Source: SFWF01 sp045636705 (GTDB taxonomy: Bacteria > Bacillota > Clostridia > Oscillospirales > Acutalibacteraceae). Taken from it: a stretch of 12,718 bases of DNA. The DNA lies in the NCBI GenBank assembly GCA_045636705.1, contig JAZTYA010000026.1, forward strand, positions 1 to 12,718, written 5' to 3'. Position numbers and translations under genes: made by a program. Numbering within the stretch: position 1 is the stretch's first letter; each line of letters opens with the position of its first letter. Under the pieces are notes generated by a model. The model ran no database searches and had not been told where the DNA came from. It was given only the letters and a program-made list of their open reading frames with translations. Shown piece by piece: positions 1-8,004 of the stretch.

Positions 1-1
1 T

Positions 2-43
2 AAAAAGTCTGATATTGACCTTGCGGATGAAACAGATTGTTGA
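2..43 (+). CDS. Possible C-terminal tail of a gene entering from the left
   Basis: The first 13 codons of the window in this frame read KKSDIDLADETDC and end in TGA. This charged, hydrophilic stretch would suit a protein C-terminus, and the gene would converge on the acylation operon. It is too short to identify and could be chance. The rest of the left edge, 44-95, holds no gene. It contains only a weak bulged inverted repeat followed by a T-run on the minus strand (about 67-90), which might end the acylation operon. Confidence 0.3.
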   Translation, partial: KKSDIDLADETDC

Positions 44-95
44 AACAAAATAAATTATATACAAAAACGCCCTTTCTTTCGCAAGCGGTTTAATT

Positions 96-1574
96 TTATG
101 CATATTTTGCAATCATTTGTTTGCGGTCTATCTTGCCGTTAAAGGTTTTGATGATTTCATCAACAGTCACAATCTGCTTTGGAATCTTGTAGGGTTCAAG
201 GTTCTTAGAAATCATATCTCTTATAGCGGCTGCATCAAGTTCTTTACCTTCCTTAAGTACAACAAGAAGTTTTAAAGCCGTGTTTCCACCGATAGAAACA
301 GGAATTAATAAACACTCGTCAACGCAGTCAACCTTCATTACAACCTCTTCAACCTCTAAAGGAGCAACCTTTAAGCCGCCAAGGTTAATGGTATCGTTGC
401 TTCTGCCTACCAAGATAAGTTCTCCGTTAGGAGCGAAATAACAAATATCACTCATAACAAGCATTCCGTTTTTAAGCGCCTTTGCGGTCTGTTCAGGCTC
501 ATTCCAATAACCCTGCATAACCGACTTACTTCTAATAGCGCAAAGACCGGTTTTCTCGGGAGATGAATCCTTAATTTCGTTTCCATCCTCATCAAGAATA
601 ACGATTTCGCTAAGTGAATTTGGTTTTCCAACACTTCCTGTATACTGTGAGCCACCCGAAACGCAGAATTCATCGGTACAAGCAACGCCAACCTCAGAAC
701 AACCAAAGCAGTTATACATATAAACGTTCGGAAGAAGCTTGCGCATTTTTTCCTTATCGGTTTCAGGATATGCGGTTGAACTTGAATAGATAAAACGAAG
801 CTGGTCTTTGAGCGCAGCTAATTCGTTTGAAGCAATGCCGAGCATAAGGTGGATTGCTGAAGGGGGAAGATAAAGCGAGGTAACATTGTTCTCGCGAATA
901 GTGTTAAAGTAAAGTTTGAAGTTTCTAAAGCCCTCAAGCAAGCAAGAAGTACTGCCGACAGCCATCGCAATATGAACCTTTCTAAGTCCTGCAGCATGGT
1001 TCATAGGTGTCGGAATGAGCCAAACGTTATCGGGCTGAATGTTTGTTGTTTCAATTCCTGCGAGAGCGATATTAACCTGATTTGCGAAAGAAACCATAAC
1101 GCCCTTTGATTTGCCCGTTGTTCCTGTTGTGAAAAGGATTTCAGCAAGCGAATCAGGGTCTGGCTCTTTAGCCTCATAGGTATCATCAAGCTCATAAATT
1201 TCAGGCATAATGTCGCAAAGCGCCCAAGCGCCCTCTAAATCATCACGAGCAGTCAAGGTTACAACCTTTGCACTTTCAAGTTCTGCCGCGATTTCCTTAA
1301 TGCGGTTGCTTGGAGTATTCTTTTCAACCGGAACAAAAACAGCGCCGAGAAGCTGAATGCCGTACCACAAATAAACGTATTCCAAAAGGTGGTCAGCCTC
1401 AACTATTATTCTGTCTCCTACCTTGATTCCGTTGTTCTCAAGGAAAAGAGCACATTTACGGTTCATAAGTGCAAGATTTTCATAATTGCATTTTTCGTTG
1501 CCAACAATTACAGCAACGTTTTGTCCGTTAGTCTTTGCGGTTTCCTGAATTGAAAGCGCGATTGAACTTTGCAT
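96..1574 (-). CDS. AMP-forming acyl/aminoacyl-carrier-protein ligase (DltA-like)
   Basis: A 492-residue adenylate-forming enzyme of the ANL superfamily. It should activate a carboxylic or amino acid with ATP and load it as a thioester, most likely on the carrier protein encoded at the head of this operon. Visible core motifs are the phosphate-binding loop TTGTTGKSKG (149-158), YNCFGCSE (287-294), the conserved Asp in MSD (376), the hinge region GRSNDTINLGGLKV (390-403) and the C-terminal NGKIDR with catalytic Lys481. The length is near that of DltA (about 500). The ATG start at 1574 is preceded by AAAGGATG. It is the last gene of the operon, 49 bases after the third SGNH gene, whereas dltA leads classical dlt operons. 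The ligase fold is certain; the substrate cannot be read from sequence and need not be D-alanine. Confidence 0.88.
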   Translation of the reverse strand: MQSSIALSIQETAKTNGQNVAVIVGNEKCNYENLALMNRKCALFLENNGIKVGDRIIVEADHLLEYVYLWYGIQLLGAVFVPVEKNTPSNRIKEIAAELESAKVVTLTARDDLEGAWALCDIMPEIYELDDTYEAKEPDPDSLAEILFTTGTTGKSKGVMVSFANQVNIALAGIETTNIQPDNVWLIPTPMNHAAGLRKVHIAMAVGSTSCLLEGFRNFKLYFNTIRENNVTSLYLPPSAIHLMLGIASNELAALKDQLRFIYSSSTAYPETDKEKMRKLLPNVYMYNCFGCSEVGVACTDEFCVSGGSQYTGSVGKPNSLSEIVILDEDGNEIKDSSPEKTGLCAIRSKSVMQGYWNEPEQTAKALKNGMLVMSDICYFAPNGELILVGRSNDTINLGGLKVAPLEVEEVVMKVDCVDECLLIPVSIGGNTALKLLVVLKEGKELDAAAIRDMISKNLEPYKIPKQIVTVDEIIKTFNGKIDRKQMIAKYA

Positions 1575-1623
1575 AAATCATCATCCTTTGTTTTATTAGG
1601 TGTGATAGCCGCCGCTAAAGGTT

Positions 1624-2700
1624 TTATTTATCCTTCTTTGACTCTACCAATTCAAGTAGCTTTTCGTGAACGCCATCCCAATACACTTTTGCCTTTTCAT
1701 CGGTTCTTCTATCGGGAAGGTCATAATTTTTATCAATGTATTTTATTATAGCCTCTGACACCTTTTGTGCGCCATAAAAGTTAGTATGCGAGCTGTCATA
1801 AAAGTCGGTTTGAGGGTCCAAATTTTTAAGCGAAAAGCCGTTGCTTGAGTTTTCGGAATAGTAATGAACGTAATCCATATCTTCTTCCTCAAGGATTTGA
1901 TAAACCTTGTTCGCTCTTCCTGCCTCTTTGTCGTTTCTGAACTGTGGAGTATCAACAAACAAAGCCTGAATATCCTCTTTGCGGAGATACTCTATAAGGT
2001 CATATAAAGCCTCTTCAGAAAACGGGTCTAGCTCTACGCTTGCTTTGGCGTCATATTTAACAACAGCTTGTGGTTCCACTCCAACCGTGTAGGTTTTTCT
2101 TGGACGATATCCACCATACTTTTCAGCATCCGCATCAAAGTTGTTTTCAAAGGTAAAGCCCTTATCATCCCATCTTGAATGATACTTTAAGAAGGAAAAC
2201 AAAATGGAAAGATTATACTTCGGCGCATCCTTAAGCGCTCTGTGCATCCAATCCATTGTGTCAAAGGAAGCTTTTATATAGCTTTCAGAAAACAACGGCA
2301 TCGAATCGATAACGCGTCTGGCTCTGCTTTCCATCGTGTTACTCGAGGTGTTGCTTTGAGTGAACGGACGAATATCGATAAGAATAAGCTCCGGGTCCTG
2401 ATATTTATAAAGTTCTTCAATAACGTTTATGTATAGCCAAGACGGCATCGCGTTGATTGAAAGCGTTGCCATAATGATTCCTTCCTTTTCATATCCTTGT
2501 GAAGGAATCCAATATCTACCAATACCGCTGCTGCCTATTGCCACAGCATCTACGGTGCCTTCCTCAAAGCTTCTATACAACATAAAGCTTTCGTCTTGTG
2601 CTAAATCGGTTGAATTGTCAAACAAATCGGACAAAACATAAAACACTACACAGCAAATAAGTACAAACGCAATCGCGCGTATAAGCTGTTTCTTAGTCAT
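1624..2700 (-). CDS. Membrane-anchored SGNH/DltD-like acyltransferase, paralogue 3
   Basis: A 358-residue protein with one N-terminal membrane helix (about 6-27) and an extracytoplasmic SGNH-type domain. The nucleophile block is GSSG with Ser58, and the C-terminal block is DSSHTNFYG with Asp302 and His305, completing the likely catalytic triad. Other segments shared with its two neighbours are DIRPFTQ, RARRVIDSMP, KYHSRW, YGGYRPRKTY, LFVDTPQFR, GRANKVYQIL and LPDRRTDEKA. By analogy with DltD it should accept an acyl group on Ser58 and pass it to an envelope polymer, or else hydrolyse it. It is slightly shorter than DltD (about 390-420). The ATG start has GAAAGGGGG upstream. A hairpin lies between it and the preceding gene. 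The family assignment is good; the acceptor is unknown. Confidence 0.8.
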   Translation of the reverse strand: MTKKQLIRAIAFVLICCVVFYVLSDLFDNSTDLAQDESFMLYRSFEEGTVDAVAIGSSGIGRYWIPSQGYEKEGIIMATLSINAMPSWLYINVIEELYKYQDPELILIDIRPFTQSNTSSNTMESRARRVIDSMPLFSESYIKASFDTMDWMHRALKDAPKYNLSILFSFLKYHSRWDDKGFTFENNFDADAEKYGGYRPRKTYTVGVEPQAVVKYDAKASVELDPFSEEALYDLIEYLRKEDIQALFVDTPQFRNDKEAGRANKVYQILEEEDMDYVHYYSENSSNGFSLKNLDPQTDFYDSSHTNFYGAQKVSEAIIKYIDKNYDLPDRRTDEKAKVYWDGVHEKLLELVESKKDK

Positions 2701-2725
2701 ATTTTGTTTTGCCCCCTTTCACATA

Positions 2726-2755
2726 GATTGACCGATGCTAAAAGCATCGGTAATC
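2726..2755 (-). other. Intergenic hairpin inside the acylation operon
   Basis: A strong inverted repeat fills most of the gap between SGNH paralogues 2 and 3. The arms ACCGATGCT (2731-2739) and AGCATCGGT (2743-2751) pair perfectly around a 3-base loop, and GATT/AATC extends the stem across one bulged base. On the transcribed strand no T-run follows; the next element is the ribosome binding site of paralogue 3. It is therefore more likely an mRNA processing or stability element than a terminator. Confidence 0.65.
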
Positions 2756-2758
2756 AAC

Positions 2759-3856
2759 TTATTTTTTAACTTCTTTATTTTCCTTTTCGTAATCCGCAAT
2801 TAACTTAAGCAGATTATCGTGTATGCCGTCCCAATATCTTTTTGCAGTCTCATCTTTTCTGCGGTCAGGAAGGTCATAATTCTTTTCAATATATTCATAC
2901 AGCGCACGAGTTACCTTTTGTGCACCATAAAAATTAACATGTCCGCTATCGGCAAAGTCTGTTTCAGGATTCAAGCCTTCTATAGAAAATCCTGTTTTAG
3001 AATCCTCAGAATAGAAATGAAGCACCTTCATTCCCTCTTTTTCAAGGATATCATAAACCTTGTTTGCGCGACCCGATTCCAACTTTCCTCTAAACTGAGG
3101 TGTATCAACAAAAAGCACCTCAATATCGTTTTCACTAATATACTTTAAAAACTCAAAAAGAGCTTCTTCTGAAATAGGGTCAAGTGCTTCGGTCTGATTT
3201 CGATTATATTTTACAACTTTTTGTTTTTTAACCGTAATGTTATACGATTTTTTTATACGGTATCCACCATATTCATTAGGCTTATATCCAAAACCATTAT
3301 AAAAAGAGAAATCATCATCCGACCATTTGCTATGATATTTAATAAAGGGGAGAATCATCGACAGGTTAACTCTTGTCGCGGTTTTGTCAGCCTTACTAAT
3401 CCACTTCATAGCATTAAATGAGGTTTTTATATAGTTCCAGGAAAAAAGCTCCATAGAATCAATAACGCGCCTTGCGCGAACCTCGATGGGATTGGATTTT
3501 CCGCTGTTGCCTTGAGTAAACGGTCGTATATCGACAATCAAAAGTTTTGGATTCTGCCAAATATACGCTTCTTCAACGACGTTTGTATATAACCAAGACG
3601 GCATAGCATCAGATGCTAAGGTTCCTATAGAAAGTCCTGCTTCTTCATACGCCTGCGAGGGAATGATGCTTCTGTCAATACCGCTTGTCCCAAGCATTGT
3701 GATATCTATCGTATCGTCTTCAAGGGTTCTATATAAGCTGAAACACTTATCCTGTGCCAAGTCATTTGAACCTTCAAACAAGTCGCACAACAAATAAAAC
3801 ACAAACGAAATCACCAACAGAAAGGCTATAACGCGAATAACACGCTTTTTAGTCAT
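2759..3856 (-). CDS. Membrane-anchored SGNH/DltD-like acyltransferase, paralogue 2
   Basis: A 365-residue paralogue, by eye about half identical to paralogue 3 over the N-terminal third. It has an N-terminal helix (about 6-25), a GTSG nucleophile block with Ser58, and a DSGHVNFYG block with Asp303 and His306. The shared signatures DIRPFTQ, RARRVIDSM, KYHSKW, YGGYR, LFVDTPQFR, GRANKVY and LPDRRKDE are all present, so the active site looks intact. The C-terminus is lysine/glutamate-rich. The ATG start is preceded by AAGGAGAG about 13 bases upstream, and the gap to paralogue 1 is 46 bases. The paralogues differ most between about 155 and 225, which could reflect different acceptors. The role is inferred from DltD and from the neighbouring MBOAT, carrier and ligase genes. 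Confidence 0.8.
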   Translation of the reverse strand: MTKKRVIRVIAFLLVISFVFYLLCDLFEGSNDLAQDKCFSLYRTLEDDTIDITMLGTSGIDRSIIPSQAYEEAGLSIGTLASDAMPSWLYTNVVEEAYIWQNPKLLIVDIRPFTQGNSGKSNPIEVRARRVIDSMELFSWNYIKTSFNAMKWISKADKTATRVNLSMILPFIKYHSKWSDDDFSFYNGFGYKPNEYGGYRIKKSYNITVKKQKVVKYNRNQTEALDPISEEALFEFLKYISENDIEVLFVDTPQFRGKLESGRANKVYDILEKEGMKVLHFYSEDSKTGFSIEGLNPETDFADSGHVNFYGAQKVTRALYEYIEKNYDLPDRRKDETAKRYWDGIHDNLLKLIADYEKENKEVKK

Positions 3857-3902
3857 CTTGTTCGTTTCTCTCCTTTCTTAAAAACTAATATACTGCTAAA
3901 AA

Positions 3903-4994
3903 CTATTCTACTCTTCCAATTTCCTTTTCATACTGCTTTATCTGATTACATAGTCTGTCGTGAATACCGTTCCAGTGTTCACTTGCTTTTTCATCAGTTC
4001 TGCGGTCAGGGAAATCATATTTATTATCAAGATATTCTGCAAAATATTCTGTAAACTTTACTGCACCATAGAAATTAACGTGAGAGGGGTCGTGGAAATC
4101 CGTCTCAGGCTCTAAGGTGTCAATAGTAAATCCGTTTTTTGAATTTTCAGAATAAAAATGGATATAATCCATTCCTTCTTCTTCAAGAATTTTATATACT
4201 CTGTTTGACCTTCCGGCGTCCACTTTGGTTGGGAATTTAGGAGTATCAACAAAAAGCGCATTTATATCATTTTCCTTTAAATAGGCGATTATATCATATA
4301 AAGCTGCTTCCGAAACAGAGTCTAATTTTGCATCGGCTTTAGGATTGTATTTTTTAACTTTTTGAGGTTTGATTTTGGTGGTATAATCAAGGGTTGTATA
4401 ATATCCACCAAACTGATGAACCTTGTTTCCAAAATTTTCTTCAAAAAGAAAATCATCATTCTGCCATTTGCTGTGGTACTTAACAAAAGGAACTAACAAC
4501 GATATGTCAAATTTTGCTCTGCTTTCATCCTTTTTATTAATCCATTCCATAGCGTTGAATGCGGTTTTAATATAGTTTGCTGAAAACATCGGCATTGAAT
4601 CAAGAACATATCTTGCGCGAACATCCATAATTCCTGCTGATTTATTGGTTTGCGTAAAACCTCGTATATCTATAATAACAAGCTTAGGATTTTGATTAAT
4701 GAGCATCTCATCAACAATATTTTTATAAAGCCACGACGGATTTGAACCTGCTGCAAAAGAGCACATTACCATACCGTTGTCTTCATATGCTTTTGAGGGC
4801 ATCCAATAATGGTCAATACCGCTTGTTCCGATTATAACCGCATCTACCGTATTTTCAGGCAAACTTTTATAAAAAGGCAAAAGTTGATCTCGATTTAAAA
4901 CATTTGTACTCTCAAACAGGTCACACAAAGTATAAAGCACAACACAAAGGACAAGTAAAAACGCGACCACGTGTACAATTTGTTTCTTAACCAT
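3903..4994 (-). CDS. Membrane-anchored SGNH/DltD-like acyltransferase, paralogue 1
   Basis: The first and most divergent of the three SGNH genes, directly after the MBOAT gene. I chose ATG at 4994 (363 residues) over GTG at 5003. The segment MVKKQIVHVVAF then lines up with MTKKQLIRAIAF of paralogue 3, and the AAGGGTG ribosome binding site, which overlaps the MBOAT stop codon, sits 6-8 bases upstream. Counting from this start, the nucleophile is Ser58 in GTSG, and Asp302 and His305 lie in DPSHVNFYG. It differs from the others at otherwise shared positions: DIRGFTQ for DIRPFTQ, RARYVLDSMP for RARRVIDSMP, and YGGYR replaced by FGGYYTT. It has one N-terminal helix and an outward-facing domain. 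The tight coupling to the MBOAT gene suggests it may be the core partner transferase. Confidence 0.8.
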   Translation of the reverse strand: MVKKQIVHVVAFLLVLCVVLYTLCDLFESTNVLNRDQLLPFYKSLPENTVDAVIIGTSGIDHYWMPSKAYEDNGMVMCSFAAGSNPSWLYKNIVDEMLINQNPKLVIIDIRGFTQTNKSAGIMDVRARYVLDSMPMFSANYIKTAFNAMEWINKKDESRAKFDISLLVPFVKYHSKWQNDDFLFEENFGNKVHQFGGYYTTLDYTTKIKPQKVKKYNPKADAKLDSVSEAALYDIIAYLKENDINALFVDTPKFPTKVDAGRSNRVYKILEEEGMDYIHFYSENSKNGFTIDTLEPETDFHDPSHVNFYGAVKFTEYFAEYLDNKYDFPDRRTDEKASEHWNGIHDRLCNQIKQYEKEIGRVE

Positions 4995-5005
4995 ATTCGT
5001 CACCC

Positions 5006-6613
5006 TTAGAATTTACCGTAGATAAACTGACTTGCATCGTAGCCGGGACCGTAAATTCCAAATACCGCAACAAATACGATAAGGGCGAGAATAAGTCCCC
5101 AACGGAAGAAAATATTTTGTTTATCTAAGCTTTCGCGAATCTTAAGGCCGTTTTCTTGCAAGATGCCAACAACAAGGAGGACTAAAACTGCAATAGCGAC
5201 AACAACCATCTCCTTAGCCGACACACCGTATGTAAATATCTCTTTATTTGCACCGGTGATAAAGTCAAGGTCAATGGATGTGAACATTGTCTTAATCATT
5301 TTGAAGGCTTCGGTAATGCTTGGAGCCTTAACAATGATTCTTGAAATACATAAAAGACAGAAAGTTCTTAAAATCTGGAAAAGACGGAAACTAAATGTTT
5401 CGGTGTTAACCTTAAGCTTCTTTATAAGCCAATCATAAACAGGGACAAGCGCTACGCTTCCCGAAATTAAGGTCGCATTATAAAGACCGTTAGCAATATA
5501 CTGCCAGGTAAGTCCGTGCCAAATTCCAATGAGGAAGAAAACCACAAAAGGAGCGGCAACCGAAGGAACCATCTTTGCAGCGTAAGCGCCGTATTTGTGA
5601 CGGAACTTCTTACTGAGTGCCGTTACAGGCTTTGCAAGCATTACGGGATAGAAAACAAACTCTCTCATCCAAGCGCCGAGTGACATGTGCCATCTGCGCC
5701 AGAAGTCTGCCATAGAGGTCGCAAAGAAGGGGCGCTCAAAGTTAACCGGAAGGTTAATGCCGAGCATCTGAGCAACACCGCGGGTTATATCTGTACCACC
5801 CGAGAAGTCGCAGTAAATCTGGAAAGAGTATGCTAAAACTCCAAAGAAAATCTGCGAACCGTTGGTATAATCGAAATCGGGTGAAAATACATGTCTTGAT
5901 ACCGCCGCAACTCTATCTGCAATAACGAGCTTTTTGAAAAAGCCCCAAAGAATAAGCATTGCGCCGTGCTTGATATTGTCATAGTTAAACTTGTGCTCTT
6001 CCTGAAGCTGATATCCAACGTCGCAATATCTAAACAAAGGACCTTGAATAATTGATGGGAAGAAGGATACGAAAAGCGCAAACTTTCCAAGGTTCTTCTC
6101 AGCGGGGTGTTTTCCGCGACCAACGTCTATAAGATATCCGATTGAGTTAAAGGTATAGTAAGAAAGGCCCAAAATCGAAATCACGTTAACAAGCGGAATT
6201 GATATGTCCCATTTGAATAGACTGAAAATGCCGTTCGCAGCTCCTAAAAAGAAGTTTAGGTATTTGATATACGCTAAAACGCCGAGATTAACAAGAACGG
6301 TTATAACCTGAACGACGTGAATGCGTCCATTAACTATTCTCTTCATCTCGCGCTTTTCTTCTTTTGTCACCTCTTCGCCCATTGCTTTTATCTTTTCCTG
6401 CTGGTTATCACGCATTTTCTGCATAACTCTACCTGAAATATAGGTGAACAGGGTTGTAAACAAGATATAAGCAACGTGGTCAACGCCACCGCTTAAATAA
6501 AAGCCATAACTTGCTATAAGCAGTAACACCCACTGGAATTTTTTGGGCACGAGGTAGTAAGCAAACACTACAACGGCCACAAAAAGTATAAATGAAAAAG
6601 ATGTAAATGACAT
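5006..6613 (-). CDS. MBOAT-family acyltransferase (DltB/AlgI-like) with fused C-terminal acyl-shuttle motif
   Basis: A 535-residue polytopic protein of the membrane-bound O-acyltransferase family. The signature region runs QIYCDFSGGTDITRGVAQML (265-284), NFERPF (291-296) and DFWRRWHMSL (303-312, His309). The invariant family histidine is His366 in GIWHGLTW. A charged loop about 68-95 separates early helices. The family moves an acyl group from a cytoplasmic thioester donor through the membrane. The protein ends in FIYGKF (530-535), matching the FxYxxF hexapeptide whose tyrosine carries the acyl group in Dlt-type systems. In Dlt that motif sits on the DltX microprotein; in many other systems it is fused to the MBOAT, as here. 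Tyr532 is thus the predicted shuttle residue. It lies 26 bases after the carrier gene, and its stop overlaps the next ribosome binding site. Confidence 0.9.
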   Translation of the reverse strand: MSFTSFSFILFVAVVVFAYYLVPKKFQWVLLLIASYGFYLSGGVDHVAYILFTTLFTYISGRVMQKMRDNQQEKIKAMGEEVTKEEKREMKRIVNGRIHVVQVITVLVNLGVLAYIKYLNFFLGAANGIFSLFKWDISIPLVNVISILGLSYYTFNSIGYLIDVGRGKHPAEKNLGKFALFVSFFPSIIQGPLFRYCDVGYQLQEEHKFNYDNIKHGAMLILWGFFKKLVIADRVAAVSRHVFSPDFDYTNGSQIFFGVLAYSFQIYCDFSGGTDITRGVAQMLGINLPVNFERPFFATSMADFWRRWHMSLGAWMREFVFYPVMLAKPVTALSKKFRHKYGAYAAKMVPSVAAPFVVFFLIGIWHGLTWQYIANGLYNATLISGSVALVPVYDWLIKKLKVNTETFSFRLFQILRTFCLLCISRIIVKAPSITEAFKMIKTMFTSIDLDFITGANKEIFTYGVSAKEMVVVAIAVLVLLVVGILQENGLKIRESLDKQNIFFRWGLILALIVFVAVFGIYGPGYDASQFIYGKF

Positions 6614-6639
6614 AGTAAATATACCTTATCAACTAAATA

Positions 6640-6870
6640 TTATTCTTCGTCAAGAATGCTTTCAACGAGATTTAAAATTGCCTGTGCGCTATTGAAGTTC
6701 TCAGGCTCCATCATATCAACTGTAATTGTAATGCCGTACACATCGCAAAGTTCTCCAACAATCGAAACTACGTCAAAGCTATCGATAATACCGTCGTCAA
6801 CGAGCTTCTCCTCGTTTTCGAAGTCAACGTCACTTCTGATTGATTTAAGAATTTCTAGTAATTTTTCCAT
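6640..6870 (-). CDS. Acyl carrier protein (DltC-like)
   Basis: A 76-residue acidic carrier protein of usual family length. The motif DDGIIDSFDVVSIV holds the predicted 4'-phosphopantetheine attachment serine, Ser31. The LVDDGIIDS context resembles DltC-type and other stand-alone carriers more than the DSL motif of the fatty-acid carrier. It should be loaded by the ligase at the far end of the operon and present its thioester to the adjacent MBOAT. It is the first gene of the operon. The start is ATG at 6870, with AAGGAG at 6878-6883 seven bases away. A carrier for fatty-acid synthesis is unlikely because no fab genes are nearby. Confidence 0.92.
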   Translation of the reverse strand: MEKLLEILKSIRSDVDFENEEKLVDDGIIDSFDVVSIVGELCDVYGITITVDMMEPENFNSAQAILNLVESILDEE

Positions 6871-6906
6871 GTTTTTTCTCCTTAAACTTTATTACACTTT
6901 TGTGTT

Positions 6907-6913
6907 TTCGACA
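6907..6913 (-). promoter_or_regulatory. Candidate Spo0A (0A) box in the acylation operon leader
   Basis: TGTCGAA on the minus strand, in the context TTTTGTCGAAAA, about 15-20 bases downstream of the predicted transcription start. It matches the 0A-box core. Binding at this position would be expected to block transcription. The assignment rests on sequence alone. Confidence 0.4.
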
Positions 6914-6934
6914 AAACTGTCTACACACTTTGTT

Positions 6935-6963
6935 ATTGTACCAAATATCGAAGCAAAAGTCAA
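6935..6963 (-). promoter_or_regulatory. Sigma-A promoter of the six-gene acylation operon
   Basis: On the minus strand TTGACT (6958-6963) and TACAAT (6935-6940) are separated by exactly 17 bases. Transcription should begin near 6928, giving a leader of about 58 bases before the carrier protein ATG. The promoter lies just after the LysR stop at 6990, so the operon need not depend on LysR readthrough. No terminator is evident after the LysR gene, so some readthrough is possible. Confidence 0.75.
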
Positions 6964-6989
6964 TAAATCTTTGCCTTTATATTGTATAG

Positions 6990-7889
6990 TTATTTTATAG
7001 ATAAGATATCAATTGCATATTTAGCGTATTCCGAAAGATATTGTCCTCTTTTTGTAACTATTACAGGTTGACGCGAATAGGAAATATCCTTGATTTTAAA
7101 CAACTTTAATCCTTCTCCAAAACGACCGCTTTTTATAATCTGCATAGGCAAAAGTGCAGCCGCACAGCCGCCGCTTGCCATCGCCCAAGCGGTTGAAACG
7201 CTCACGACCTCGGCGGTTATATTTGGCTTAAAGCCTGCATTAACGCAAAACTTATCAAAAAGCACCCTTAGTTCCTGACGTTCGCTTAAAACGACAAAAG
7301 GAAGCTTTTTAGCCGCGCTGAAATCCTTTATTTCGTCCGACTTTGCAACCCTGGAATCGAGCAAATGCAAAAGCCCCTCCGGAACGGCCAAAACAAGCTC
7401 GTCCGCCTCAAGCGTTCTTACGTCCAACACAGACTCGTCCACGGGAAGATTAACAACCGCAAAATCGAATTTTCCTTCAACTGCGTTTTTTCGAAGAGTT
7501 TCACTTTGCGCTTCGTATAAAACGATTTCAACCTCAGGATACTTCTCCTTAAAGGTTTTAATCATCGCCGGCATAAGACAAAGACTTCTAAAGGGTGTTA
7601 CGCCTATAACAAGCCTTCCGCGTTCCCCTTTTTTAAAGCCCTCGAGTTGTTTTTTTAGCTCGCTTTCCTTGTATATGATTTCTTTTGCCTCGGACAGAAA
7701 AAATTCTCCCGCAGGGGTTATTCTCATCGGAACGTGATTTCGGTCAAAAATCTTTATTCCGAGTTCCTTTTCCAGACTTTGAATCTGTTTGCTAAGTGTC
7801 GGCTGTGTAAGACCTAGCTCTTCGGCAACCAAAGAAAAATTCAAGGTCTTTGAAAGCATTATTGCATATTCAATCTGTCGATAGTTCAC
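6990..7889 (-). CDS. LysR-family transcriptional regulator
   Basis: A 299-residue protein of normal LysR length. The N-terminal winged helix-turn-helix (about 1-60) contains FSLVAEELGLTQPTLSKQIQSLE, written here as FSLVAEELGLTQ then PTLSKQIQSLE, followed by the linker helix. The effector-binding domain (about 90-295) begins at GRLVIGVTPFRS. The start is GTG at 7889, with AAAGAGG upstream (7895-7903 region). It is transcribed away from the TRAP-type permease operon, the usual LysR arrangement, so that operon is its likely target, with a small carboxylate or related metabolite as inducer. It also lies directly upstream of the acylation operon on the same strand, but that operon has its own promoter, so regulation there is less certain. 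Confidence 0.93.
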   Translation of the reverse strand: MNYRQIEYAIMLSKTLNFSLVAEELGLTQPTLSKQIQSLEKELGIKIFDRNHVPMRITPAGEFFLSEAKEIIYKESELKKQLEGFKKGERGRLVIGVTPFRSLCLMPAMIKTFKEKYPEVEIVLYEAQSETLRKNAVEGKFDFAVVNLPVDESVLDVRTLEADELVLAVPEGLLHLLDSRVAKSDEIKDFSAAKKLPFVVLSERQELRVLFDKFCVNAGFKPNITAEVVSVSTAWAMASGGCAAALLPMQIIKSGRFGEGLKLFKIKDISYSRQPVIVTKRGQYLSEYAKYAIDILSIK

Positions 7890-7913
7890 AAAAATACCTC
7901 TTTCCTGTTTTTC

Positions 7914-7919
7914 ATTATA
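7914..7919 (-). promoter_or_regulatory. Candidate -10 element of the LysR gene
   Basis: A perfect TATAAT on the minus strand, 25 bases upstream of the LysR GTG. No good -35 hexamer lies at the correct distance; the nearest TTGCCA is 23 bases away. Weak or activator-dependent transcription would suit this. Confidence 0.4.
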
Positions 7920-7965
7920 AGAATACCTCTTTTTTTACCTTTTGGCAAGTTTTTTATATTTTTTG

Positions 7966-7994
7966 TTGACATATAACTAAAAAGGGTGTATAAT
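7966..7994 (+). promoter_or_regulatory. Consensus sigma-A promoter of the TRAP-type operon
   Basis: TTGACA (7966-7971) and TATAAT (7989-7994) are separated by exactly 17 bases, a perfect consensus. Transcription should start near 8001, leaving a leader of about 50 bases. Such a strong promoter usually needs repression rather than activation, which points to the dyad just downstream. Confidence 0.85.
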
Positions 7995-8004
7995 TCCGAA
8001 TTGT

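Noticed and set aside
67..90. Terminator for the acylation operon
   Set aside because: Only about six base pairs with a bulge before the T-run on the minus strand; too weak to list as a feature.
4995..5003. GTG start for SGNH paralogue 1 at 5003
   Set aside because: It would place the start on the ribosome binding site AAGGGTG; the ATG at 4994 aligns with both paralogues.
96..6870. Naming the six genes dltA, dltB, dltC and dltD
   Set aside because: Order, SGNH copy number and fused shuttle motif differ from dlt, and the ligase substrate cannot be read from the sequence, so symbols would overstate what is known.
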